From NCBI GenBank assembly GCA_963734595.1, contig CAVTHV010000014.1:124001-188000 (forward strand): a stretch of DNA of 64,000 nucleotides, read 5' to 3'. Every line of letters starts with the position of its first letter. Positions within the stretch are counted from its first letter, which is position 1. Made by a program: the position numbers and the translations under genes. Shown one piece after another: positions 52,028 through 61,535 of this stretch. The DNA is from CAKKQX01 sp963734595. Its GTDB lineage: Bacteria > Pseudomonadota > Gammaproteobacteria > Burkholderiales > SG8-41. A model generated the notes under the pieces. The model was given only the letters and a program-made list of their open reading frames with translations, was not told the DNA's origin and searched no databases.

Positions 52028-52981
52028 TCACGAGTTGCGGCAGATCGTGCTCGCGGGCGATATGCTGCTCGCAGGATCAGCGCGGAAAGGGCGCGGATCC
52101 TTGGCATGGGTCAGCGCGCCCGGCCGCGGCAGGTGAAGATCGTAGAGGCGGGACACCCAGAAGCGCAGGGCCGCCGCCCGCAGCATCACCGGCCAGGCGC
52201 CGCGTTCCATTGCGGTGAAGGGGCGCGCCCGGCGGTAGGCGTCGAGCAGCGCGGCGCAGCGCTCCGCGTCGAGCACGCTGCCGGCATCCATGCACCAGTC
52301 GTTGACCGTAATGGCGACATCGTAGAGCAGCGCGTCGGTGCAGGCGAAATAAAAATCGATCACCCCGCGACACGATGCGCGTTCTCGAACAGCACGTTGT
52401 CGCGAAACAGATCGGCGTGGATCACGCCGCGCGGCAGATCGGAGAAGCGGTAGAGCGACTGAAAGCGCACTTCCTCGCGCAGCAGCGCCACGTCCTCCGC
52501 CGGCATGAAGGGGATGATTTCGGGCATCACCGCCTTCCACCATTTCGGTCCGCGCGGATTGTCCATCGTGAGCGCGATAGGATCTGCCCGGCGAGATGCA
52601 GGTTGGCGAGCAGGGCGCCGACCTGTCGCGCAATGGGCGGGCGTCGGCGTCTGTGATGTCCTTGCCCGACAGGAAACTGACGAGGCTGGCCGGTTTGCCG
52701 TTCAGTTCGCCGAGAAATTCGTTATCGAGATTGGCGACCGGCTGCGGACACGGAATGGCATGAGCCGAAAGATGCGCCATCAGGCGCAGATAGAACGGCA
52801 GCTCGTGGGCCTGAAGTTTCTCGAACAGCGTCAGGACGAAGCGGCCCTGCGTGGTGGTGACGAAGTAGTTGGTGTTTTCGATGCCGGCCGGGATGCCCTG
52901 AAGGCCGGTCAGCGTGCCGACCGGGTAGTTTCTGAGCCAGGCGCCGAGCTGTTCGGGAGTAACGACGGTGAAAACGGACAT
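52028..52981 (-). CDS. thrB: Homoserine kinase type II (frameshifted)
   Basis: The N-terminus MSVFTVVTPEQLGAWLRNYP and GIPAGIENTNYFVTTTQGRF match the choline-kinase-like homoserine kinase ThrB. The kinase core has LPRGVIHADLFRDNVLFE (Brenner motif) and GVIDFYFACTDALLYDVAI. Shifts near 52590 and 52375 put the middle third in another frame; net length 317 residues equals the family. It phosphorylates homoserine in threonine synthesis. A palindromic repeat sits directly upstream. Confidence 0.85.
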   Translation of the reverse strand: MSVFTVVTPEQLGAWLRNYPVGTLTGLQGIPAGIENTNYFVTTTQGRFVLTLFEKLQAHELPFYLRLMAHLSAHAIPCPQPVANLDNEFLGELNGKPASLVSFLSGKDITDADARPLRDRSAPCSPTCISPGRSYRAHDGQSARTEMVEGGDARNHPLHAGGGRGAAARGSALSVALPLLRSAARRDPRRSVSRQRAVRERASCRGVIDFYFACTDALLYDVAITVNDWCMDAGSVLDAERCAALLDAYRRARPFTAMERGAWPVMLRAAALRFWVSRLYDLHLPRPGALTHAKDPRPFRADPASSISPASTICRNS

Positions 52982-52990
52982 GTTTACGGT

Positions 52991-53122
52991 CGAGTGAATA
53001 GTGAACAGTAAATGGTAAATGGCTGCGAACCCCGAGCTACGGGTAAACGCACCATTTGCCGACATTCTTATCGCTACCGCCTTGAGCGGTATCATTCACG
53101 ATTCACTGTTCACCATTTACGG
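52991..53122. repeat. GTGAATAGTGAA palindromic repeat between DUF2782 gene and thrB
   Basis: The left arm GAGTGAATAGTGAACAGTAA plus ATGGTAAATGG (about 52992-53022) and the right arm TCATTCACGATTCACTGTTC plus ACCATTTACGG (about 53092-53122) are near-perfect inverted repeats. They enclose about 70 bases with a second internal stem, CCGCCTTGAGCGG. It resembles the aroE-mtgA element (28739-28816). Confidence 0.75.
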
Positions 53123-53125
53123 CCG

Positions 53126-53464
53126 TCAAAACTGGTGAATCACCCACATCGGCGGACGGATGCCGCTGTCCATGGGTTCCTGCCGGACGAACTTGCCGTC
53201 GCCTTTCTCGTCGATCAGATAGTACGGCACCCCGGTCGGCGGCGTGACCTTGAACATATAGAGCTTGCCGGAGACGCGGTATTCCTCGACGGTGTCGGCG
53301 CCGCGCTTGATGATCGTCACCTGCGGCTCGAGCGCCGGATCGAGTTCCATCCCCGCCGGCGGCGGCGGCGGCTCAGGCACCGGCTGCAGATTCGGATTCT
53401 GCTCGGTCTGGGCAGCGACCGGCAACGCGATGCACAGCAGGAGGGCGGCAATCAATAGGCGCAT
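53126..53464 (-). CDS. DUF2782 family periplasmic protein
   Basis: The 112-residue product has a signal peptide (MRLLIAALLLCIALPVAAQ). A proline-rich spacer (PEPPPPPAGMELD) follows, then the conserved PQVTIIKRGADTVEEYRVSG and MFKVTPPTGVPYYLID segments of DUF2782. Function is unknown. It lies between the LOG-family gene and thrB, its usual place near polA in betaproteobacteria. Confidence 0.87.
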   Translation of the reverse strand: MRLLIAALLLCIALPVAAQTEQNPNLQPVPEPPPPPAGMELDPALEPQVTIIKRGADTVEEYRVSGKLYMFKVTPPTGVPYYLIDEKGDGKFVRQEPMDSGIRPPMWVIHQF

Positions 53465-53519
53465 GAACGGATCCTTGGTTACAGCCGATATTATGGGCTT
53501 TCGCCGGCTTTTTTTAAAG

Positions 53520-54250
53520 CTACAGATTGAGCAGTATTTCGCGCTCGGCCGCCGACGGCTCGAAGCCGCGTTTCTCGTAATAGGCGAAGATCGCGTCGAC
53601 CACCGCCTGGGGCTCGTCGATGACCGAGATCAGGTTCATGTCGTCCGCGCCTATCATGCCCTCGGCAACCAGCGTGCTGCGGAACCAGTCGAGCAGGCCG
53701 CGCCAGTACGGCTCGTGCACCAGGATGATCGGCATCTTGCGCGTTTTGCCGGTCTGCACCAGGGTCAGCGCTTCCGATACCTCGTCCAGCGTGCCGAATC
53801 CGCCCGGCATCACGACGTAGGCGGTGGCGAACTTGAGGAACATCACCTTGCGCGCAAAAAAATGGCGGAAGGTCTGGCTGATGTCCTGGTAGGGATTGGC
53901 CTGCTGCTCGTGCGGCAGCTGGATGTTGAGGCCGACGCTCGGGCTGCGTGCCGAAGTAGGCGCCCTTGTTGGCCGCCTCCATCACGCCCGGGCCGCCGCC
54001 GGAGATCACGCTGAAGCCGGCATCGGACAAACACCGCGCGATTTTCTCGGCGAGCAGGTAGTAGGGGTGGTCGGCGGGAATCGCGCGAGCTGCCGAAAAT
54101 GCTCACCGCGGGACGGATCGTGCTCAGCCGTTCCGTCGCCTCGACAAATTCTGACATAATGCCGAACACCCGCCACGACTCGCGCGCCGACCACGTTTTA
54201 TCGGCGAATTCGGACGACAGCGGAGGCGGGAGCTTGTCTTTGAGACTCAT
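53520..54250 (-). CDS. LOG-family (TIGR00730) nucleotide phosphoribohydrolase-like protein (frameshifted)
   Basis: The N-terminus reads RESWRVFGIMSEFVEATERL and RPAVSIFGSSR. The middle frame has SVISGGGPGVMEAANKGAYF and the last frame AYVVMPGGFGTLDEVSEALT, the two nucleotide-binding signatures (GGGxGxMxA and PGGxGTxxE) of LOG proteins. These release free bases from nucleoside monophosphates. Shifts lie near 54085 and 53945. It is divergent from polA. Confidence 0.82.
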
Positions 54251-54326
54251 GGCGGACCTCGTTCAATGTCAGGGCGTGAAGCAAAAACCATTGCTTGCGG
54301 ATGCCGTGGCGACTCGATGCTCATAA

Positions 54327-57082
54327 ATGAAAACTTTGCTGCTGGTTGACGGTTCGTCCTATCTTTACCGCGCGTTCCACGCGATGCCCGACCTGCGCAA
54401 CCAGCAGGGCGAGGCGACCGGCGCGATCTATGGCGTGCTCAACATGCTGCGCCGGCTGCACAAGGACGTGCCCGCCGATTATAGCGCCTGCGTTTTCGAC
54501 GCAAAAGGCAAGACGTTCCGCGACGAGCTTTATCCCGAGTACAAGGCGCACCGGCCGCCGATGCCCGACGACCTCGTCGCGCAGATCGCGCCCCTGCACG
54601 AAACCATCAGCGGCGATGGGCTGGCCGCTGCTGATCGTGGAGGGCGTCGAAGCCGACGATGTGATCGGCACGCTCGCGAGGCAGGCCGAGCGCGAAGGCA
54701 TGCGGGTGGTGATCTCGACCGGCGACAAGGACATCACCCAGCTCGTCAGCCCCGGCATCACGCTGGTCAACACCATGTCGAACGAAACGCTGGATGAAGC
54801 CGGCGTCGAGAAAAAGTTCGGCGTCAGGGCCGAGCGCATGATCGACTACCTGACGCTGATCGGCGACAGCGTCGACAACGTGCCGGGCGTGGCCAAGGTC
54901 GGACCCAAGACCGCGGTGAAGTGGCTGACCCAGTACGGCACGCTCGACAACGTGGTGCAGCATGCCGGCGAAATCGGCGGCGTGGTCGGTGAGAACCTGC
55001 GCCAGGCGCTCGACTGGCTGCCGCAGGCGCGCGAACTCCTTACCATCAAATGCGACGTCGAATTGCCGGTGAAGGTCGAGGACCTCGGGCCCAAGCCCCA
55101 GGACAAGGCGCGGCTTGCCGAACTGTTCGACCGCTTCGAATTCAAATCCTGGCGGCGCGAACTGCAGGATTCGGGAACCGGGAGGATTCGAGGCGGATTC
55201 AGGCAGGTCGGAAACCACGCAATCCGCTGGAGCCGCCGCGTTGCACGCCACCTCTCTCCTCTCTCCTCTCCGCCTCACGCAATTACGAAACCATCCTCAC
55301 CGATCAGCAGCTCGACGTCGTGGCTGGAAAAAATCAGCGCCGCGCCGCTCACGGCAGTCGATACCGAAACCACCAGCCTCGATCCGCTGCGCGCGCGGCT
55401 GGTCGGCATCTCGCTTTCCGTCGAGCCCGGGACGCGCCGCCTATATCCCGGTCGGGCACCGCTACGCCGGCGCGCCGCAACAGCTGGAACTCGCGCACGT
55501 GCTGGCCCGCCTCAAGCCATGGCTCGAAGACGCGCAACATGCCAAGCTCGGCCAGCATCTCAAGTACGACATGCATGTGTTTGCCAATCACGGCGTGCGC
55601 CTGGGCGGCATCCGGCACGACACGCTGCTGCAGTCGTACGTGCTCGAAAGCCATAAGCCGCACGACATGGACAATATGGCGGAGAGACATTTATCAATAA
55701 AAACAATCAGCTACGATGATGTAACGGGCAAGGGCGCGAGCCGCATCGGTTTCGAGCAGGTCGCGGTCGAGCGCGCGACCGAGTACGCGGCAGAGGACGC
55801 CGACATCACGCTGCAGCTGCACCAGGCGCTGTATCCGCAGATCGAAGCCGATGCCAGGCTCGCGTATGTTTACGGCGACCTCGAATTGCCGGTGCTGCCG
55901 GTGTTGCAGACCATGGAGCGGAACGGCGTGCTGCTCGACACGGCACTGCTCGCGCAACTGTCGCGCGAGTTCGGCGCGAAAATGATGGTGCTCGAGGCGA
56001 AGGCGCACGAGCAGGCGGGACAGCCCTTCAACCTCAACTCGCCGAAACAGATCCAGGAAATCCTGTTCGACAAACACGGCCTCAAGCCGGTCAAGAAAAC
56101 CCCGTCCGGCGCGCCGTCCACGGATGAAGATTCGCTCGAGCAGCTCGCGCTCGACCATCCGCTGCCGCGGCTGATCCTCGACTATCGCAGTCTGGCGAAG
56201 CTCAAGTCGACCTACAGCGACAAGCTGCCGGAGATGATCAATCCCGATACCGGCCGCGTGCACACCAACTACGCGCAGGCGGTGGCGGTGACCGGACGGC
56301 TGGCGAGCAACGATCCCAACCTGCAGAACATCCCGATCCGCACGGCGGAAGGCCGCCGCATCCGCGAGGCGTTCATCGCGGACAAGGGCTGCCACCTGGT
56401 GTCCGCCGACTACTCGCAGATCGAATTGCGGATCATGGCGCACGTTTCACAGGATGCGGGCCTGCTGCAGGCGTTCGCCGCCGGCGAGGACATCCACCGC
56501 GCGACGGCTGCGGAGATTTTTGGCGTGAGCCTGGAAGCCGTGGATGCCGAGCAGCGGCGCTATGCCAAGGTGATCAACTTCGGCCTGATCTACGGCATGT
56601 CGGCGTTCGGTCTGGCGCGCCAGCTCGGGCTCGAGCGCGCCGCCGCGCAGCAATACATGGACCGCTATTTCGCGCGCTATCCGGGCGTCGCGGAGTACAT
56701 GCGGACCACGCGCGAAAAGGCGCGCGAACAGGGTTTTGTCGAAACCGTGTTCGGCCGCCGGCTGTGGCTCGCCGAGATCAGGGGCGGCAACGGCATGCGG
56801 CGCCAGGCGGCGGAGCGCGCGGCGATCAACGCGCCGATGCAGGGCACGGCCGCCGATCTCATCAAGCTGGCGATGATCGCGGTGCAGGGCTGGCTGGAGC
56901 GCGACCGGCTCGCAGACGCGGCTCATCATGCAGGTGCACGACGAGCTGGTGCTGGAAGTGCCTGACGGCGAACTCGAACCGTCAGGCAGACACTTGCCCA
57001 GGCTGATGACCGAAGTGGCGAAGCTCTCGGTGCCGCTGGTGGTGGATGTCGGTGTCGGGCCAAACTGGGACAAGCGCATTAA
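54327..57082 (+). CDS. polA: DNA polymerase I (several frameshifts)
   Basis: The 5' nuclease domain starts MKTLLLVDGSSYLYRAFHAM and has GVEADDVIGTLA and STGDKDITQLV. The proofreading domain keeps AVDTETTSLDPLRARLVGIS. The polymerase domain has SADYSQIELRIMAHVSQD (motif A), QRRYAKVINFGLIYGMSAFG (B) and MQVHDELVLEV (C), ending PLVVDVGVGPNWDK. Shifts occur near 54615, 55270-55320, 55440, 56920 and 57075; with the last corrected, the stop is the TAA at 57080. A repeat insertion lies between the nuclease domains. Confidence 0.92.
55166..55213. repeat. GGATTCGG-type repeat inside polA
   Basis: AGGATTCGGGAACCGGGAGG, followed by ATTCGAGGCGGATTCAGG, sits in the linker between the 5' nuclease and proofreading domains. 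It is followed by a TCTCTCCTCTCTCCTCTCC tract. It replaces a variable linker and resembles the words in the 12031 and 50908 repeats. Confidence 0.5.
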
Positions 57083-57125
57083 GCGCGAAGGGGAGGAAGC
57101 GCTGCAGGCTTGTCGGCCGCAGGGT

Positions 57126-57806
57126 TTACCGCAGCGCGCCGAACACTTTCTGGACGATGCCGCTCGCCGCACCCATGGGATTCTGGCGGAACTGCTTTTC
57201 CTGCTCGGCGATCATCAGGTAGAGGCCGTCGAGCGCTTTTTTGGTCACATAGCTTTCGACCGTGGATTCATCCTTGCCGACCAGGCCGAACGAGGCGCCC
57301 TGTCCGGCGAGGGAATTGTATTGTTGCGCGAGGCCGACGCGGTCGGTGGCCTTCTTCACGATCGGCAGGAAACGCTGCGTGAGCTGGCCCTGCGTCGTGC
57401 GCCGGAAATAATCCGTGGCCGCGGTGTCGCCGCCGGTGAGGATGCCCTTTGCATCCTGCACCGACATTTTTTTCACGGCGTCGACCAGCAGCGCCTTGGC
57501 CTCGGGCACGGCCGCTTCGGCGGCGCGGTTCATGGCGAGCACGAGATCATCGGCCTGCTGCTTTTTGCCCATCATGCGCAGGGCGCCCTCGACCTTTTCC
57601 AGGGCGGGCGGCAGCGGGATCTTGACCTTGGGGTTGCCAAAAAAACCGTTCTCTTTGCCCAGCAGGCCGACAGCCGCCGCGGAACCATCCGTCAGCGCCT
57701 GCTTCAAACCGCTGACGGCATCCTTGTTGCTGATCGCGTCCAGGCCGTCGGCAAACACGGGGAAACTGATGAGAACGATGGCAAAAAAACCGAGAATGCG
57801 GCGCAT
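57126..57806 (-). CDS. DUF4197 family secreted protein
   Basis: The 226-residue product has a signal peptide (MRRILGFFAIVLISFPVFA). The DUF4197 blocks follow: GLKQALTDGSAAAVGLLGKE, then MNRAAEAAVPEAKALLVDAV, GGDTAATDYFRRTT and KKALDGLYLMIAEQEKQFR. Function is unknown. The ATG at 57806 gives the natural signal peptide; the frame to 57857 is an extension. It is convergent with polA. Confidence 0.86.
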   Translation of the reverse strand: MRRILGFFAIVLISFPVFADGLDAISNKDAVSGLKQALTDGSAAAVGLLGKENGFFGNPKVKIPLPPALEKVEGALRMMGKKQQADDLVLAMNRAAEAAVPEAKALLVDAVKKMSVQDAKGILTGGDTAATDYFRRTTQGQLTQRFLPIVKKATDRVGLAQQYNSLAGQGASFGLVGKDESTVESYVTKKALDGLYLMIAEQEKQFRQNPMGAASGIVQKVFGALR

Positions 57807-57841
57807 AATCAACCTCCTCAGGTTTTCCGATGAAATAGCAC

Positions 57842-58849
57842 ATGAAGAAGTTTGCAATTGTAACTCTGATTGTGGCTGCGGCCGGCATTGGCCTGTACGC
57901 GGCCGTGCTCGACAAGCTCACCGCGCCCCAGGTGACGTTTGTCTCGCTCAAGGGCGAGCGGCTCACGACCGACAGTCTGCGCGGCAAAGTGGTGCTGGTC
58001 AATTTCTGGGCGACCGACTGTCCGATCTGCGCCAGGGAAATGCCGGACATGGTGAAGACCTACAACCAATACCATGCCCGGGGCTTCGAGTACGTCGCGG
58101 TGGCGATGCAATACGATCCGCCGAATTACGTGCTGAGCTACGTTGAGAAGAACGCGCTGCCGTTCACGGTGGCGCTGGACCCGCAGGGCGAACTGGCGAA
58201 GGCATTCGGCGACGTCAGGCTCACGCCGACGACGTTCATCATCGACAAGCGCGGGAAGATCGTGAAACGGATCGTCGGGGAGCCGGATTTTCCGAAGCTG
58301 CACCAGCTGCTGGAGGAAAAGCTCGCCGGAGGCTGCCTGAAGGTGTTTACGCGGAAGGTGCAAAACCCTAAAGCACAGACACGAAGGACACAGAAGGACA
58401 CGCAGAGGAAAACACAAGGAAAGGCAATTACAGTCGTAATCGATACCGGCGATGATCGTATTCTGCGACTGGGTTTTTGTGTTTTACTTCGTGTCCTTCG
58501 CTTTTCCTTTGTGTCCTTCGTGTTCCTGCTTTTGACTTTTGTCTCAGACGACGCCGGCGTCGTGCGCCTGCTGGTCGGCGTGATAGGAGGAGCGCACCAG
58601 CGGCCCGCACGCGGCGTGGCTGAAGCCCATCTGCTCCCGCTTCGCGCGCGAACATGTCGAACACCGCCGGCTCGACGTAGCGCAGCACCGGCAGGTGGTG
58701 GGCCGAAGGCTGCAGGTACTGCCCGATGGTCAGCATGTCGACGCCGTGCGCGCGCAGGTCGCGCATCACGGCCACGATTTCCTCGTCGGTCTCACCCAGG
58801 CCCACCATCAGCCCCGATTTGGCCGGAATGTGCGGGAAGCGCGCCTTGA
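57842..58849 (+). CDS. TlpA/ResA-like thiol-disulfide protein with repeat-derived C-terminal extension
   Basis: Residues 1-22 are a membrane anchor or signal (MKKFAIVTLIVAAAGIGLYA). The thioredoxin-like domain follows with VVLVNFWATDCPICAREMP (CPIC redox pair) and the cis-proline in DVRLTPTTFIID. A typical family member would end near LEEKLAG at about residue 162 (58330). Here the frame runs on through a GAAGGACAC palindromic repeat and then antisense to lipA to 58849, so the natural stop seems to have been lost. It probably acts in periplasmic disulfide reduction or cytochrome maturation. Confidence 0.78.
   Translation: MKKFAIVTLIVAAAGIGLYAAVLDKLTAPQVTFVSLKGERLTTDSLRGKVVLVNFWATDCPICAREMPDMVKTYNQYHARGFEYVAVAMQYDPPNYVLSYVEKNALPFTVALDPQGELAKAFGDVRLTPTTFIIDKRGKIVKRIVGEPDFPKLHQLLEEKLAGGCLKVFTRKVQNPKAQTRRTQKDTQRKTQGKAITVVIDTGDDRILRLGFCVLLRVLRFSFVSFVFLLLTFVSDDAGVVRLLVGVIGGAHQRPARGVAEAHLLPLRARTCRTPPARRSAAPAGGGPKAAGTARWSACRRRARAGRASRPRFPRRSHPGPPSAPIWPECAGSAP
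58364..58535. repeat. ACGAAGGACAC palindromic repeat between TlpA-like gene and lipA
   Basis: The left arm GACACGAAGGACACAGAAGG with flanking AAACCCTAAAGCAC (about 58364-58423) and the right arm CTTCGTGTCCTTCGCTTTTC plus CTTTGTGTCCTTCGTG (about 58478-58525) are inverted repeats around a roughly 50-base loop. It lies between two convergent genes and may act as a terminator. It also extends the TlpA-like reading frame. Confidence 0.75.
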
Positions 58850-59484
58850 ATTCCGCGAGCAGCTTCAGCGAATGGCCGTAGTCCGAACCGGGCCGCGCCT
58901 GCTTGTAGAGCCGCGGCACGGTTTCGAGGTTGTGGTTCATCACGTCGGGCGGGCATTGCGACGAGGATGTCGAGCGCGATCTCGAGCCGGCCGCGGAAGT
59001 CCGGCACCAGCACCTCGATGCGGGTCGCGGGCGAGGCTTCACGCACCGCGCGGATGCAGTCCTTGAAGTGCTGAGCGCCGCCGTCACGCAGGTCATCGCG
59101 GTCGACGCTGGTGATGACCACGTATTTGAGCTTCAAAGCAGCGATCGTTTTCGCGAGATTGGCCGGCTCGCCGGCATCGGGCGGCAGCGGCTTGCCGTGT
59201 GCGACATCGCAAAACGGACAGCGGCGCGTGCACAGGTCGCCCAGGATCATGAAGGTTGCGGTGCCCTTGCCGAAGCACTCGCCGATGTTGGGGCAGGTGG
59301 CTTCCTCGCACACGGTATGGAGCTGCTGCTCGCGCAGGATCTCCTTGATTTCGTGGAAGCGCTTGCTGTCGCCGAGCCTGACGCGGATCCAGTCCGGCTT
59401 TTTCAGGCGCTCCGCCGGCACGATCTTGATCGGGATGCGCGCCGTTTTGGCCGCGCCCTTTTGTTTTTCGCCCACTTCACTCAT
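58544..59484 (-). CDS. lipA: Lipoyl synthase (frameshifted)
   Basis: This is a radical SAM enzyme. CEEATCPNIGECF binds the auxiliary cluster and CTRRCPFCDVAHG the SAM cluster; ITSVDRDDLRDGGAQHF and MNHNLETVPRLYKQARPGSDY follow. Shifts near 58955 and 58645 separate the last two pieces; correcting them gives a C-terminus with the conserved serine-rich ACGPLVRSSYHA and a TGA at 58544. It inserts sulfur into octanoyl-protein. Its ATG overlaps the lipB stop by 4 bases. Confidence 0.93.
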
Positions 59485-60122
59485 TGCAGTACCCGTAACA
59501 GGTGTCGAATCAGTTTCGCGCCGGCAAGCGCCGGCGTATCGCCGATGCCGAGATCGCGCATCTGCGTGACCTCGAGCCCGGCATAGCCGCAGGGATTGAT
59601 GGCGTGAAACGGGGAGAGATCCATGTCGACGTTGAGGGCGAGCCCGTGATAGCAGCAGCCGTTTCTGATGCGCAGTCCCAGCGCGGCGATCTTGGCCTCG
59701 CCGACATAGACGCCCGGCGCGGCGACCCGCCCCTGCGCGGCTATTCCGTATTCGTCGAGCAAGTTTATCACGGCGCGTTCCATGAGCCTAACCAGCGGCC
59801 GCACGGTGAGTCCGCGGCGGCGCATGTCGAGCAGCAGATAAATCACGACCTGCCCCGGACCGTGGTAAGTGATTTGTCCGCCGCGGTCGATTTTGACCAC
59901 CGGAATGCCGTTGTCGGCGCGCGGCAGGTGTTCCGCTTTGCCGGCGATGCCCAGCGTGTAGACCGGCGGATGCTGCAGCACCCAGATTTCATCGGGCGTG
60001 TCTGCGCCGCGCTGCGCGGTGAATTCCTGCATCGCGCGCCATGTCGGTTCGTAGGCAACCAGGCCGAGCTCGCGGACCGCGGCCGCGGGGCGGGAAAGGA
60101 CGGGTGACAGTTCTGAATTCAT
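59481..60122 (-). CDS. lipB: Octanoyltransferase LipB
   Basis: The 213-residue product has QHPPVYTLGIAGKAEHL, then RGGQITYHGPGQVVIYLLLD with the GGxxTYHGPGQ signature. GEAKIAALGLRIRNGCCYHG contains the catalytic lysine, and the Cys in INPCGYAG completes the LipB dyad. It moves octanoate from ACP to lipoyl domains, before LipA. The ATG at 60122 matches family length. Confidence 0.95.
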   Translation of the reverse strand: MNSELSPVLSRPAAAVRELGLVAYEPTWRAMQEFTAQRGADTPDEIWVLQHPPVYTLGIAGKAEHLPRADNGIPVVKIDRGGQITYHGPGQVVIYLLLDMRRRGLTVRPLVRLMERAVINLLDEYGIAAQGRVAAPGVYVGEAKIAALGLRIRNGCCYHGLALNVDMDLSPFHAINPCGYAGLEVTQMRDLGIGDTPALAGAKLIRHLLRVLQ

Positions 60123-60261
60123 TGGAGAGTGTAGTTTAGCCGCAAACAACGCGTGATGTTGCGGGGTAAAATATCCGGATGATAGGAACGGCGACACAAT
60201 GCCGCAACCCGGCGGCGGGTTGACCGGTTTCAGACGATCTTCTTCACACGGAAAGAGAGCA

Positions 60262-60757
60262 ATGCCGAAACGGTGGCTGGTTTATGTGTCAGGGACTTTA
60301 AGTTGTCTCGCGCTGCTTGGCGGCAGCCGCGCAGTCCATGGCGCAGGCGACCGGCGATTATGCGACCGACCTCGGCACGCTTTATGGCGAGCGCTATGCG
60401 CTCCAGGCGCAGAAGGACGTCTGTATCTCGGTGCAGCCCAAAACGCGCGCGGCGTTGCAGAAAGCATACGACGACTGGCGGGACCGGCACGAGGACTTGC
60501 TCGAAGACCTCGATGACCGGTTTGCGGCGATGATCAAGAAGGCTTCGGTCGACCAGAAGGACTACTCGCGCAATTTCGGCAAATATCAGGGGGCGGTGAT
60601 GCGCCAGCGCCAGGAGCAGAAGGACGCCTTGCTCGCGCTGCCCAGGGACGAACTGCTCAGGCAATGCAAGGAATTGCCGGGTTACCTCCGCAGCCCGAAA
60701 TCGAATATCCCCGCCAGGTATCCCGACGAGTTCAAAACGGTTTACGGGAAAAAGTAA
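60262..60757 (+). CDS. Hypothetical secreted protein (frameshift in signal peptide)
   Basis: MPKRWLVYVSGTLSCLALL begins a signal peptide after a GAAAGAGAG site. An extra T near 60320 moves the rest (AAAAQSMAQATGDYATDLG and onward) into another frame that runs to 60757. The mature part of about 145 residues is helical and charged, with two cysteines (KDVCISVQPK, LRQCKELPGYL). I do not recognise the family. It was probably one frame originally and should be periplasmic. Confidence 0.62.
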
Positions 60758-60860
60758 GCCGGGGAATCACGAATTCCGGTCGGACGAAAATCAAAATGAA
60801 GCCCGTGCGAAACATCGAAGCGATGTCCAATCGTTGGTGTTCCGGCCACAAGGTGCGGGC

Positions 60861-61484
60861 GTGAAGGACACTCTCTCGATGCCCGCCCCGGGCCTGCTGT
60901 GGACGGTAACCGTCATCTGGCTGCTCGCGCTGCTGGCCTCCGGCATTGCGCCCCATGACCGCCTGACATGGTTCATGGAGGTGCTGCCGGTGCTGATCGC
61001 GGCGCCGCTCCTGATCGCCACGCGCGCCGCGTTTCCGCTGACGCGCCTGGCCTATGTGCTGATCTGCATCCACGGCCTCATCCTGATCCTGGGCGGTGCC
61101 TATACCTATGCCCGGGTTCCGCCGGGCTTGTGGGTGCAGGATTGGCTCGGGCTCGCCCGCAATCCTTACGACCGGCTCGGGCATCTGGCGCAGGGCTTCG
61201 TTCCCGCGATCGTCGCCCGCGAACTGCTGCTGCGCGTGTTTCAGATCGGGCGCGGCAAGTTCCTGTTCTTCATCGTGGTCTGCATTTGCCTCGCGATCAG
61301 CGCCTTCTACGAGTTGATCGAATGGTGGTCGGCGCTGTTGCTGGGCCAGGGCGCGCAGGACTTTCTGGGCACGCAGGGGGACGTGTGGGACACCCAGTGG
61401 GACATGTTTCTCGCGCTCGTCGGCGCGGTCCTGGCGCTGCTCATGCTGAGCCGGCTGCACGACCGCCAGCTCCAGCGTGTATGA
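60861..61484 (+). CDS. DUF2238 (YjdF-like) membrane protein
   Basis: The product of about 207 residues has five to six membrane spans and the DUF2238 blocks PYDRLGHLAQGFVPAIVARE, ISAFYELIEWWSALL and GTQGDVWDTQWDMFLALVGA. The histidine, aspartate and glutamate residues of these blocks are conserved in the family, whose function is unknown. Possible starts are TTG 60834, GTG 60861 and ATG 60879; I prefer the GTG because an AAGGTG lies upstream. Confidence 0.82.
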   Translation: MKDTLSMPAPGLLWTVTVIWLLALLASGIAPHDRLTWFMEVLPVLIAAPLLIATRAAFPLTRLAYVLICIHGLILILGGAYTYARVPPGLWVQDWLGLARNPYDRLGHLAQGFVPAIVARELLLRVFQIGRGKFLFFIVVCICLAISAFYELIEWWSALLLGQGAQDFLGTQGDVWDTQWDMFLALVGAVLALLMLSRLHDRQLQRV

Positions 61485-61486
61485 TG

Positions 61487-61500
61487 TAATCCGTTGTTTT
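61487..61500 (-). repeat. AAAACAACGGAYTA motif, copy 3
   Basis: AAAACAACGGATTA on the minus strand follows an AAAATATATTTAA tract, between the stops of the convergent DUF2238 and DUF493 genes. See copies at 17430 and 41976. Confidence 0.45.
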
Positions 61501-61535
61501 TAAATATATTTTTTGCAGGCCTGCGACCCGCCGCG

